This document shows, in pieces, positions 16,993-24,239 of a DNA stretch of 44,848 bases (the first letter of the stretch is position 1; each line of letters opens with the position of its first letter). The position numbers and the translations under genes were made by a program. The notes under the pieces were generated by a model. The model had not been told where the DNA came from, searched no databases, and saw only the letters and a program-made list of their open reading frames with translations. The stretch comes from an uncultured Clostridia bacterium (GTDB lineage: Bacteria; Bacillota; Clostridia; Oscillospirales; Ruminococcaceae): contig CALXGR010000015.1 in the NCBI GenBank assembly GCA_944387885.1, positions 1-44,848 of the forward strand. Direction: 5' to 3'.

Positions 16993-17460
16993 CTAACCTT
17001 GCTTCTTCGGATGCGAAATCCTGAGCCCCTGCGCTTCCAGCTTTTCCTTCAGCTCCGGATTGTCCAGGCAGCACCGCTCTACCATCCGGGCAAAGGCCTG
17101 CCGCTGCCGTTCCACACGCCGGCCTGCTTCCTCCTCCATCTGTTGGCAGCGGGCCCGGGTCTGGGCCAGCTCCTCCTCCATCTGTGCGTTCAGCTCTGCC
17201 CCAGAAGACCCTGCTTTCACACTTTCCAGATACTGATCGGCTGCCGCCTGTGCTGCCTCAAAAACGCCATTCAGCTTGAGGGCTGCCTGGGCAATGGACC
17301 CGCATTCCTGGAGCCCGATTCTTTTATCCTCCAGCTGTTGCTCCAGCCGGGCATTCTCTTCTTTCAGTTCATTGATCTCCACTTCCTGGTCCCGCAGCAT
17401 TGTCAGAAGCTCTGTCTTACTCATGCTGCGCAGATCATTCTCTTTCTTTTTCCCCAGCAT
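16993..17460 (-). CDS. Small coiled-coil protein, first gene of pilus operon
   Basis: A 155-residue, very charged protein without signal peptide or membrane helix. It opens MLGKKKENDLRSMSKTELL, then has two long coiled-coil stretches (about 25-50 and 90-130) joined by a conserved-looking ECGSIAQAALKLNGVFEAAQ segment. Similar DivIVA-like small proteins accompany sortase/signal-peptidase genes in gut Clostridia; a role in placing or regulating pilus assembly is my inference. The ATG at 17460 has AGGAGGA 12-14 bases upstream, rather far. The reading frame stays open upstream to a TAG at 17575 with no standard start codon in between. Confidence 0.75.
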   Translation of the reverse strand: MLGKKKENDLRSMSKTELLTMLRDQEVEINELKEENARLEQQLEDKRIGLQECGSIAQAALKLNGVFEAAQAAADQYLESVKAGSSGAELNAQMEEELAQTRARCQQMEEEAGRRVERQRQAFARMVERCCLDNPELKEKLEAQGLRISHPKKQG

Positions 17461-17574
17461 TTCCGGTTCACTTTCCTCCTGCTGTTCAGTCCAGGTATAG
17501 TTTCGGGCAGCATCAGGCCCGCCTTTGCGGAATGGTGCTGCTCTATCTTTTGGTTTTTTACCGATTATCAGATT

Positions 17575-17631
17575 CTATGGCAACTGGCATGTATTTTTCT
17601 TCTTTCTTGCTTCATCCAGAAAACGCACCAT
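17575..17631 (-). CDS. Possible leader ORF before the pilus operon
   Basis: An 18-codon frame (MVRFLDEARKKKNTCQLP, TAG) that starts almost exactly where transcription from the promoter at 17639-17667 should begin, so it would be nearly leaderless. It is in the same frame as the coiled-coil gene, with 38 sense codons between its TAG and the ATG at 17460. It may be a leader peptide, a broken N-terminus or chance. Confidence 0.3.
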   Translation of the reverse strand: MVRFLDEARKKKNTCQLP

Positions 17632-17638
17632 TTCTTAG

Positions 17639-17667
17639 AGTTTAACACTTTTTTTAAATAAAGTCCA
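17639..17667 (-). promoter_or_regulatory. Probable promoter of the pilus operon
   Basis: On the minus strand TGGACT (17662-17667), 17 bases, TAAACT (17639-17644). The -35 region reads TGGACTTTAT, the same ten bases as the promoter of the other wall protein at 29073-29101. A second weaker candidate is TTGCGA (17715-17720), 16 bases, TATGAC (17693-17698). Confidence 0.5.
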
Positions 17668-17952
17668 TATTTCGCACAAAATCAGAACGATAGTCATACC
17701 TATTTTGCTAAAAATCGCAACTTCGTTTTTCAATTTTCCTTTTCCATACTCTTGTGCTTTCTCTCTGCGCTGTTTTTCCTCAATGTGGGCTTATTGGGTA
17801 TATGCCTTTGCCCGGCTACATCGGAAAGTATTGGGGTCCCGGCTTGTGGATTTGAAGTGATGATTCAGCCTCCCATACACCAGCCCGCTGCCCTAAAAGA
17901 AGTTCCGGAGAAGATTGCAAAACAAGATTCTCCTGGGAAGAGGTTAAAAGGA

Positions 17953-17990
17953 AAGGCAGGACCCTGCAGAGGGTCCTGCCTTTTTTGTTT
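17953..17990. terminator. Strong hairpin terminator after glgA, usable both ways
   Basis: AAGGCAGGACCCT (17953-17965), GCAG loop, AGGGTCCTGCCTT (17970-17982): a perfect 13-pair stem. For leftward glgA transcripts it is followed by TTTCCTTTT; the longer T run (TTTTTTGTTTT) faces right, although no rightward gene is recognised there. Confidence 0.8.
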
Positions 17991-17993
17991 TAT

Positions 17994-19976
17994 TTAGCCC
18001 CAGGGGGTCAGTTCCAGGTAGAGGTCCTTGTACTGACGGGCGGAGTTTTCCCAGGAAACATCCTTGGCCATATCCCGCTGGACCACCTCGTCCCAGTGAT
18101 ACCGGTTGAGGAAGTACTCTGTCTTGGCCCGGTTGATGGCATCCAGGAGCAGGCCGGCATCGTACCGGTCAAAGGTGAAGCCGTTGCCCTCCCCGTTAAA
18201 GGTGTTGTAGGGTTCCACAGTGTCCTTCAGGCCGCCGGTCTCCCGGACGATGGGCAGGGTGCCGTAATGCATGGCGTTGAGCTGGGTCAGGCCGCAGGGC
18301 TCAAACCGGGAAGGCACCAGGAGGGCATCCGCACCGGCATAGATGCGGTGGGCCCGGCCCTCGTCATACTGGATGCAGGCACTGAACATTCCCTTGTAGG
18401 CGTTCTCGTAGTACCGGAAGGTATCCTCGTAAATCTTGTCCCCGGTGCCCAGGACCACCACCTGGGTGTTCCCGTCCATAATTTGAGGAACGATGGCGTT
18501 GACCAGGTCCAGGCCCTTCTGGTTGGTCAGCCGGGAGATCAGGCCGATGACAAACTTGCCCCCGTCCTGGACCAGGCCCAGCTCGGACTGGAGGGCCATC
18601 TTGTTCTGCCACTTGTGGTCCAGCACATTGGTAATGTCATAGTTCACTGCCAGGGCCGGGTCGGTGGCAGGATTCCACATACCGTAGTCAATGCCGTTGA
18701 CAATTCCCCGGAGCTTATAGTTGTGGTACCGGAGATGGTCTTCCAGTTTCTCACCATACTCAGGGGTCTGAATTTCCTGGGCGTAGGTGTGGCTGACGGT
18801 GGTGATCCGGTCCGCATAGGCCAGACCGCCCTTGAGCATATTGGCATCCTCATATCCCTGCTTGAGAGCGCCCATGCTGAACACTTCGTCGGGCAGGCCG
18901 GTCCAGTACTGGATGGTGGGAATGTTGTAGATGCCCTGGAACCGCAGGTTGTGGATGGTCAGCACCGTCTTGGCACGGCCCACAGGGGAATCCTGGAACA
19001 TGGTCTTCAGGTAGACCGGGACCAGGGCGGCCTGCCAGTCGTGGCAGTGGATCACGTCGGGGATCCAGTTCATGTAGTTGAGGGCCGCCAGGGCAGCCTT
19101 GCTGAAGAAGCAGTACTTGGGGATGTCGTCCACCAGGTTGAGGTAGGGGTTGCCGGAGGAGAAGAACTCCTGGTTGTCGATGAAGTCATAGACCACACCG
19201 TCCCAGACATATTCCATGATTCCCACATAGTAGTCCCGGCCGGTGAAGCCCAGGTCCATGTAGAATTCTCCCCGGTAGACCATCTTATCCTGGTACTGCT
19301 GGGGAATGCAGGCATACCGGGGCAGGATGACCCGGACATCGCAGTTCTGGGCCACCAGCTGCCGAGGCAGGGCGTACATTACATCGCCCAGGCCGCCGGT
19401 CTTGACAAAGGGATGGCACTCGGAGCCGATGAAGGCCACGCTTCTCCGGGGCGTATCATAGGCATAGCTCATGGTTTCTTCCTCCTTGGGCTGTTCAGGC
19501 TCCTGCGGGGCAGGGGCGGGTTCCTGGGCCTGGACCACAGGGGCAGTCTCGGCCACAGGTTTGGTTTCTTCTGCGGGAGCAGGAACCTCTTCCACAGGCT
19601 TGGGAGCTTCCAGGGCAGGGGTCTGTGCAGGGGCAGCTGCCTTTTTGGCAGGGGCTTTCTTTTTGGGTGCAGCCTTCTTCCTGGCTGCGGGCTTTTCCTC
19701 GGGGGCTGCTGCGGCCTCCGGGGCAACCTGGGCCTTGGCCTTGGGAGCGGCCTTCTTCTTGGGAGCCTCCTCCTTGGGGGCGGGGGCTGCTTTTTGGGCA
19801 GGAGCTTTCTTTTTGGCTGCTGCCTTGGGAGCAGCAGGCTCCTGGACAGCGGGCTCTTCCTTCAAGACAGGCTCTGCCTTGGGGGCAGGGGTCTCCTGCT
19901 GGGGGACGGGCTTTTCAGGGGCAGCCTTTGCCGGGGCTGCCGGTTTCTTGGCAGGGTTGGCTTTTTTCTGTGCCAC
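17994..19976 (-). CDS. glgA: Glycogen synthase (ADP-glucose type, GT5) with long Ala/Lys/Pro N-terminal extension
   Basis: A 660-residue protein. The catalytic part (from about residue 169) is a complete GT-B glycogen synthase adding glucose from ADP-glucose to alpha-1,4-glucan: KTGGLGDV near its start, DWQAALVP, LTIHNLRFQG, ISRLTNQKG and the catalytic-loop region PSRFEPCGLTQLNAMHYG. The first 168 residues are a low-complexity Ala/Lys/Pro/Glu tail like that of histone H1. The GTG at 19976 has AAGGAAG seven bases upstream. An internal ATG at 19472 (MSYAYDTPRRSV) has AAGGAGG eight bases upstream, which would give the normal ~491-residue enzyme. No glgB, glgC, glgD or glgP is nearby; own promoter and terminator. 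Confidence 0.93.
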   Translation of the reverse strand: MAQKKANPAKKPAAPAKAAPEKPVPQQETPAPKAEPVLKEEPAVQEPAAPKAAAKKKAPAQKAAPAPKEEAPKKKAAPKAKAQVAPEAAAAPEEKPAARKKAAPKKKAPAKKAAAPAQTPALEAPKPVEEVPAPAEETKPVAETAPVVQAQEPAPAPQEPEQPKEEETMSYAYDTPRRSVAFIGSECHPFVKTGGLGDVMYALPRQLVAQNCDVRVILPRYACIPQQYQDKMVYRGEFYMDLGFTGRDYYVGIMEYVWDGVVYDFIDNQEFFSSGNPYLNLVDDIPKYCFFSKAALAALNYMNWIPDVIHCHDWQAALVPVYLKTMFQDSPVGRAKTVLTIHNLRFQGIYNIPTIQYWTGLPDEVFSMGALKQGYEDANMLKGGLAYADRITTVSHTYAQEIQTPEYGEKLEDHLRYHNYKLRGIVNGIDYGMWNPATDPALAVNYDITNVLDHKWQNKMALQSELGLVQDGGKFVIGLISRLTNQKGLDLVNAIVPQIMDGNTQVVVLGTGDKIYEDTFRYYENAYKGMFSACIQYDEGRAHRIYAGADALLVPSRFEPCGLTQLNAMHYGTLPIVRETGGLKDTVEPYNTFNGEGNGFTFDRYDAGLLLDAINRAKTEYFLNRYHWDEVVQRDMAKDVSWENSARQYKDLYLELTPWG

Positions 19977-20074
19977 AACAACGCTTCCTTTCCATGAGTC
20001 TTTCCGGGCCGGGGAACTTTTCCCCGCCGGTATGAGGATGGGCGATGCTTTCCATCTCTCCCTCTTATAACAAG

Positions 20075-20103
20075 ACAGTATCACATTTTTATCCAAATTT
20101 CAA
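20075..20103 (-). promoter_or_regulatory. Promoter of glgA
   Basis: On the minus strand TTGAAA (20098-20103), 17 bases, TACTGT (20075-20080) preceded by TGA, an extended -10 pattern. Confidence 0.6.
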
Positions 20104-20239
20104 TGATTGCGGGCACTGGCCAGGCGAGGATTTTTCCCTTTTTTACGACTTTTCCCTTTCTGCCCCCTGTGTGGTGGGAAATCCTCCGCCCTCCCCCTCC
20201 TTTTTCCGGACATTTTGGAACCTCCTTTCCCCGGGGCGG

Positions 20240-20269
20240 TTGCCCATCCCCTCAGAAAAATGTTATACT
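20240..20269 (+). promoter_or_regulatory. Promoter of the acyltransferase gene
   Basis: TTGCCC (20240-20245), 18 bases, TATACT (20264-20269) with an upstream TGT that gives an extended -10 box. Confidence 0.65.
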
Positions 20270-20322
20270 ATGATTATCGGGACAGAGGTCCTTCACTACT
20301 TTTTCAAAAGGATTCTTGACCA

Positions 20323-21369
20323 ATGAAGAGAAGACTGATCGGGTTGGATTTATTCCGTATCTTTTTGGCTTTAGTTGTTTTTATCTTTCACTCCAATATT
20401 TTTGCCGGCTGTTATTATTACTCCTTCAATTTTCTGGTCTGGGCCGGCAGCCCCTTTATGACGGGATTTTTCATGCTGTCCGGTTTTTCCCTTTTTTATT
20501 CCATGCAGAACCGGGAGCTTTCCCGGCTGAAAGACATAATAGATTTTTATATAAAACGGCTGATCGGGATCATTCCCCTCTACTGGGTGATCGTGGTGGT
20601 CTACCATCTGGCCTGGGGAGATATGCCCCTCAAGGAAGTGCTGCTCCTTCTTCCCATGGACCTGCTGGGCCTGCGTTCCACCCTGTACTTTTTCCCCAAC
20701 AATCAGTTTATCTGGTTTGTTTCAAATATTCTTCTATGTTACCTGGTCTACCCCTTTCTGCATCAGGTCATCCGGCAGACCAGCATCCGGGGAAAATACA
20801 TTCTGACCCTTATCCTGCTTTCTCTGGACATTTATATCACTGCAATGTCCAGGGTTTTCGGTCTGGCAGACCCCCTTTACTATTCCATATCCTACCGAAT
20901 CGTTGAGTTTATCATCGGGATGCTCCTGGTCTCTATTCTGGACAGGGTCAGCGGCGTCTGTAAAAGCAATTCCTGTTTGTGGGGATTGGCTTTCCTGGAA
21001 TTTGTGGTACTGCTGCTGGGGTTGAAATTCATCAAGGATTCGGTACTGTATGCTGCCTTCCTGATCATCATCTTCTGTGTGATGCTCCTTACCCTGGCAC
21101 AATGTGAAAGCCGGCAGCTGGAAAATTTCCCGGTCGTCAGGTACCTTTCCGCCTGTACCTATTCCCTGTTTTTATCCCAGATCTGGACCCTGCGTTTCTT
21201 TGAAAAGACCGTTCCTGATTCTTTCGGTCTCATGGTAGAGGGCAACAACCTGCTTCGGCTGGCCATTGTCTGGGCGGCCACCCTGGCCTTGACGGTTTTT
21301 CTGCACCAGCTGGTGGAAAAGCCCGCCAAAAAATTTCTGCTTTCCCAATGGAATAAACTTTCCAATTAA
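20323..21369 (+). CDS. Acyltransferase 3 family membrane protein
   Basis: A 348-residue protein with about ten membrane helices of the acyltransferase-3 (OafA/OatA) family, which move acyl groups from cytoplasmic donors to cell-surface sugars or other acceptors. The start RRLIGLDLFRIFLALVVFIFHSN carries the conserved His at the end of the first helix and GFFMLSGFSLFY follows; the end has ACTYSLFLSQIW and a VEKPAKKF motif of the family. The ATG has AAAGGA ten bases upstream. It has its own promoter and is followed after 30 bases by a small exported protein, possibly co-transcribed. The acceptor is unknown. Confidence 0.88.
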   Translation: MKRRLIGLDLFRIFLALVVFIFHSNIFAGCYYYSFNFLVWAGSPFMTGFFMLSGFSLFYSMQNRELSRLKDIIDFYIKRLIGIIPLYWVIVVVYHLAWGDMPLKEVLLLLPMDLLGLRSTLYFFPNNQFIWFVSNILLCYLVYPFLHQVIRQTSIRGKYILTLILLSLDIYITAMSRVFGLADPLYYSISYRIVEFIIGMLLVSILDRVSGVCKSNSCLWGLAFLEFVVLLLGLKFIKDSVLYAAFLIIIFCVMLLTLAQCESRQLENFPVVRYLSACTYSLFLSQIWTLRFFEKTVPDSFGLMVEGNNLLRLAIVWAATLALTVFLHQLVEKPAKKFLLSQWNKLSN

Positions 21370-21399
21370 CCGGTACTTCTCTCAAAGGAGGCGGCTTTT

Positions 21400-21837
21400 A
21401 TGAAACGATTCCTGGTTCCCGGCATCCTGGTTTGTGTCATCCTTGGTCTGGGCCTGCTGATTTTTTCGGGTCAGCCTTCTCAAAGTGAAGTGACCCGGCA
21501 GGTCACGGAAGACCTGGCCCGGCTGGAGGAACTGGCCGGAGACATTCTGGCCGCCGGGGAGGTATCCCCCGAGATGAGCTATAAAAATTATGAGATTTCC
21601 TGTTACCCTGAGAAGGGGATGGTGGAGTTTCTGGGCCCGGGGTGGGGACTTGGCTCCTCCACCCGATACACCGGATTTTATTATTCCGCCTCCGGAGACC
21701 CCTTGGGCTTCCAGGGAAGCCAGCCCACCTTCACCCGGGACGGGGAGGGCTGGCGGTGGGAGGAACCCGCCGGGGACAACTGGGAGTACACCCGGGAAAT
21801 CACCCCCAACTGGTACTGGTTTGAGATGCACTTTTAA
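21400..21837 (+). CDS. Small membrane-anchored or exported protein of unknown function
   Basis: A 145-residue protein I do not recognise. Residues about 5-24 form one hydrophobic segment (signal anchor or uncleaved signal); the rest is polar, rich in Gly, Tyr and Trp in the second half (YTGFYYSASGDPLG, PNWYWFEMHF), and looks like a small extracytoplasmic beta domain. The AAAGGAGG ribosome site is at optimal distance. It lies 30 bases behind the acyltransferase and is closed by the terminator at 21841-21876, so the two may be a two-gene operon. Confidence 0.75.
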   Translation: MKRFLVPGILVCVILGLGLLIFSGQPSQSEVTRQVTEDLARLEELAGDILAAGEVSPEMSYKNYEISCYPEKGMVEFLGPGWGLGSSTRYTGFYYSASGDPLGFQGSQPTFTRDGEGWRWEEPAGDNWEYTREITPNWYWFEMHF

Positions 21838-21840
21838 ACA

Positions 21841-21876
21841 AAACCGCCGCTCTTTTGACAGAGCGGCGGTTTTTTC
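21841..21876 (+). terminator. Intrinsic terminator
   Basis: AAACCGCCGCTCT (21841-21853), TTTGAC loop, AGAGCGGCGGTTT (21860-21872) and more T. Classic rightward terminator; the A-rich left flank may let it serve the leftward gene ending at 21891. Confidence 0.88.
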
Positions 21877-21890
21877 TGGGGGGACGGGGC

Positions 21891-22504
21891 TCACCCCATC
21901 TCCACCGGTATTTCTCTTTTTTCCAGTTCCGCCCAGAAGGCTCCCTCTTTCAGGATGCAGTCCGGGAAGGAAAAGGCTCCCATATCTCCCAGCTGGCCTT
22001 TGGTATAACTGCTTCTGATCCGGTTGGCGGTCATGTCCTGGTATTCCACCAGTTCTACCCGGCCTGTCACCGTGACAAGGCCTCCCTTCCGATTTACCCG
22101 GGCAATATTGGAGTAGGCGATCTGCCACACCTGCATGCTCCGGGGGTCTTGGGAATCCCGGGTATCATGGTATCCGAACTGTATTCCCGATTCATTGGCA
22201 TAGAGGAACATTTCCCTCATGGAGGTAAAGGGGTCCCCGAACTTTCGTTTCCCAGGATCCAGGTCAGCCAGCCCATCAGGAAGAAAACACATCCCATAAT
22301 GATACCGGCCCCCAGCAGAATCGCTCTTCCCTCCAGGTCCTGCCCCGAAACCGTCAGCTGGGGAAGGGCCAGGGAGAGCACCCCCGCAATTCCAAGAAGA
22401 AGGCTGACCACCTTCAGGATTTTCCAGCCCGTCTTTTCATTGCAGAGGCGGTCTGCAATTTCTTTGAACGCCTTTTGGTCAAACTCCCAGTATTGTTCCT
22501 TCAT
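21891..22504 (-). pseudogene. Two-frame membrane protein gene with a -1 shift at GGGAAAC
   Basis: Frame 1 (22504-22217) starts with MKEQYWEFDQKAFKEIADRL after a clear AGGAGG and has two hydrophobic helices; frame 2 (to 21891) continues with a soluble domain (GIQFGYHDTRDSQD, VNRKGGLVTVTGRVELV). Joined by a -1 shift they give one 204-residue protein; frame 2 has no ribosome site of its own. The switch point is G-GGA-AAC (22253 down to 22247) in the correct register for tandem slippage, after which CGA is the next codon. One extra G would equally restore the frame, so loss of a base (mutation or sequencing) is the simpler alternative. Protein family not recognised; frame 2 may bind or adopt a PH-like fold, which is only a guess. 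Confidence 0.6.
22247..22253 (-). promoter_or_regulatory. In-register slippery heptamer GGGAAAC (candidate)
   Basis: On the minus strand the heptamer is read G GGA AAC in frame 1 and GGG AAA in frame 2, the canonical X XXY YYZ layout. Only small hairpins are visible downstream and no clear internal ribosome site stimulates it. Confidence 0.35.
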
Positions 22505-22598
22505 CCTGTCTTTCCTCCTGCATCAGCAAACCGGGCCGAGCGCCCGGGGGGGCCATACTTCCGACTAATCTTTTTCCCTGCCTCCGGCCGGGCTTTTT

Positions 22599-23045
22599 TC
22601 ATCCCAGGAAAAGCATTACCCCCACCCCGGCTGCAATGGGAACCAAATAAAAAAGAATTCCCAGAAAAAGGCTGGTTTTTTCTTCCTTCATAAAAGCCCG
22701 CTTGGGGTTATGAATATAGTAAAGAGTCAGGGTCAGGGGCGCCGCAGCCCTTTTCAGATAATTATACCGGTATTCTTTCCCTCCCACCTCATAGAGGTAG
22801 GTGGCATGTACATAGGAGCTGGTGCTGGTGCGGGTCAGGTCATCGTCCCAGGCCTGGATGCGCTTTGCCCTTACCACATGCCCCAGGGCCTCCGCCTGTT
22901 CCACCCGCTTATTCCGGGGCCGATACTTTCTCAGCCAGATGATTTCCAGGACAAACAAAAGAATGACCACCGCCATTCCGGCGGCCACATTGAACTTCCA
23001 TTCTATCTGTCCCAGCCTTTCCAGAAACATTTCATACCGCGGCAT
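22599..23045 (-). CDS. DUF3592-like membrane protein
   Basis: A 148-residue protein with a membrane helix near each end (about 20-40 and 125-146) and between them a small beta domain with TSSYVHATYLYEVGGKEYRY, which looks like DUF3592. Such proteins are of unknown function. AGAGGA precedes the ATG. It is read from the promoter at 23093-23121 and is followed after 94 bases by the two-frame membrane protein gene, probably in one transcript. Both resemble each other in plan (membrane helices plus a small beta domain), but I see no direct sequence similarity. Confidence 0.72.
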   Translation of the reverse strand: MPRYEMFLERLGQIEWKFNVAAGMAVVILLFVLEIIWLRKYRPRNKRVEQAEALGHVVRAKRIQAWDDDLTRTSTSSYVHATYLYEVGGKEYRYNYLKRAAAPLTLTLYYIHNPKRAFMKEEKTSLFLGILFYLVPIAAGVGVMLFLG

Positions 23046-23092
23046 TTTTCATTCCTCTTTCCGGTGGTTTTTCAGACCCGGTTTATATTTTC

Positions 23093-23121
23093 AGAATAAC
23101 ACAGCCACGTCACATTTTCAA
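23093..23121 (-). promoter_or_regulatory. Promoter of the DUF3592-like gene
   Basis: On the minus strand TTGAAA (23116-23121), 17 bases, TATTCT (23093-23098). Confidence 0.65.
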
Positions 23122-23129
23122 TCACAAAG

Positions 23130-23162
23130 AAAGGCAGCCGCAAATTTCCTGCGGCTGCCTTT
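23130..23162. other. Orphan terminator-like hairpin between divergent promoters
   Basis: AAAGGCAGCCGCA (23130-23142), 7-base loop, TGCGGCTGCCTTT (23150-23162), perfect 13 pairs with T-rich exits both ways. No gene ends here; it lies just upstream of the leftward -35 box and about 120 bases before the rightward promoter. The whole gap 23046-23353 (308 bases) holds otherwise only the two promoters. Confidence 0.65.
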
Positions 23163-23285
23163 TGTTCTGTCTTACCGGTGAGGGCTCAGGGTATCTCCTC
23201 GAATCCGGTCCTTCCCGTTTTGGCGGGTGTCCCGGTTTCTGATAAAGGTTGTACCCACACAGCGGTCTTGGGGATTTTATCCGGA

Positions 23286-23314
23286 TTGACACCTTCCCGG
23301 TCCCGTGATAGGCT
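23286..23314 (+). promoter_or_regulatory. Promoter of the DUF4304-like gene
   Basis: A perfect TTGACA (23286-23291), 17 bases, TAGGCT (23309-23314). Confidence 0.55.
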
Positions 23315-23353
23315 GGACTTGAAGAAACTTTTCCGGAAAAGGAGGCGTTTGGC

Positions 23354-24136
23354 GTGGAAGAGATCAAGGAAGTCCGGAAAGAGATATTATTCGGAATGAA
23401 GGACCTGCTGAAGCCCTACGGTTTCCGGAAAAAGGGAGACCGCTACCGCCGCCTGCTGGACAGCGGCATCCTTTGGGAGCTGCGGATTCCGGAAGACAAT
23501 TTCAAAGGCCTTCGGTTTCAGCATTTTACGGTTCAAATCAATCTGGGGATTTTCCCCGCCGGGGCGGAAAAGGATATCTGGGAGCCCCAGGACCTTCCCA
23601 TAGAGGGTGAACTGGGTCAGGCCCTGGCAAAAGGGTGGCAGGACGGAAAGTGGTATACCCTGCTCCCCCTGATTTTTCCCGGTATGGGAGCCCAGATCGT
23701 CAATGAGCAGTTTCCCATCACTTACAAGGAACCCGACCAGGGCTGGCAGACCAAATGGGTCCCCTGTCCTTCCCCTGCCCGAATCATGGAGGAGGCCTTC
23801 CAGCTGGTCCGGGATGAGGTGATCCCCTTCTTTTTCTCCGTCCAGACCCCCGGCCAATACCTGGCTCTGCTCAAAGACCCGGGAAAATTTGTCTGCATAA
23901 TGGGATTGGAACATGCAAAGGTGTATGCGGAGCTCTTCGGCCCCGGATTTCTGCCGATTCTGGAAAAGTGGATCACACTGCAGGAGAAAAGTCTGAAACG
24001 GGTCATGGAGTACGACCTTTCCCGGCTGGACCCGGCCAGCGCCCAGCTGCACCGCAGCTCTGCCCAGTCCATGGAAAAGGTTTTGCAGGAGTATCAGGCC
24101 CTTCAAAAGCAATTGCAGGAAGCCGGGAGCCTGTAA
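23354..24136 (+). CDS. DUF4304-like protein
   Basis: A 260-residue soluble protein. The first half fits DUF4304: LLKPYGFRKKGDRYRRLLDSGILWELRI, then HFTVQINLGIFP. These proteins are widespread in gut and oral bacteria, have no known reaction and are sometimes thought to be antitoxin or immunity-like; nothing here proves that. The C-terminal part (about 205-258) is helical and charged. It starts with GTG at 23354, with GGAGG eight bases upstream. It is a single-gene unit with its own promoter and shares the palindromic terminator at 24171-24198 with the convergent dehydrogenase gene. Confidence 0.65.
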   Translation: MEEIKEVRKEILFGMKDLLKPYGFRKKGDRYRRLLDSGILWELRIPEDNFKGLRFQHFTVQINLGIFPAGAEKDIWEPQDLPIEGELGQALAKGWQDGKWYTLLPLIFPGMGAQIVNEQFPITYKEPDQGWQTKWVPCPSPARIMEEAFQLVRDEVIPFFFSVQTPGQYLALLKDPGKFVCIMGLEHAKVYAELFGPGFLPILEKWITLQEKSLKRVMEYDLSRLDPASAQLHRSSAQSMEKVLQEYQALQKQLQEAGSL

Positions 24137-24170
24137 AACCGGCTCATTCCCTTTTAAAAGTACAAATTTT

Positions 24171-24198
24171 AAGGCCGGCAGCAGCTGCTGCCGGCCTT
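24171..24198. terminator. Shared bidirectional terminator
   Basis: A perfect 28-base palindrome, AAGGCCGGCAGCAG and its inverse, between two convergent genes, flanked by AAATTTT on the left and TTATGA on the right. Confidence 0.85.
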
Positions 24199-24239
24199 TA
24201 TGATGGTATCAAACTTTTCCCGGACCTGCCCTCGGGACC

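Larger units (their letters stand above)
17461..17993. other. Gene-poor region before the pilus operon
   Basis: The 533 bases hold the pilus promoter candidates, the possible leader ORF and the bidirectional terminator at 17953-17990. The AT-rich middle (about 17640-17760) stands out from its surroundings. A rightward frame 17752-17997 has no ribosome site and runs into the terminator, so I do not call it a gene. Confidence 0.6.
19977..20322. other. Divergent region between glgA and the acyltransferase
   Basis: The 346 bases hold the two outward promoters (20075-20103 and 20240-20269) and a C/T-rich stretch between them. No gene or terminator is seen. Confidence 0.6.

Noticed and set aside
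17752..17997. An 81-codon rightward frame before the pilus operon
   Set aside because: No ribosome site, starts at GTG, and its end runs through the terminator hairpin.
17985..19997. A 670-codon rightward frame over glgA
   Set aside because: Mirror frame; its Gly/Leu-rich tail is the complement of the Ala/Lys/Pro repeats.
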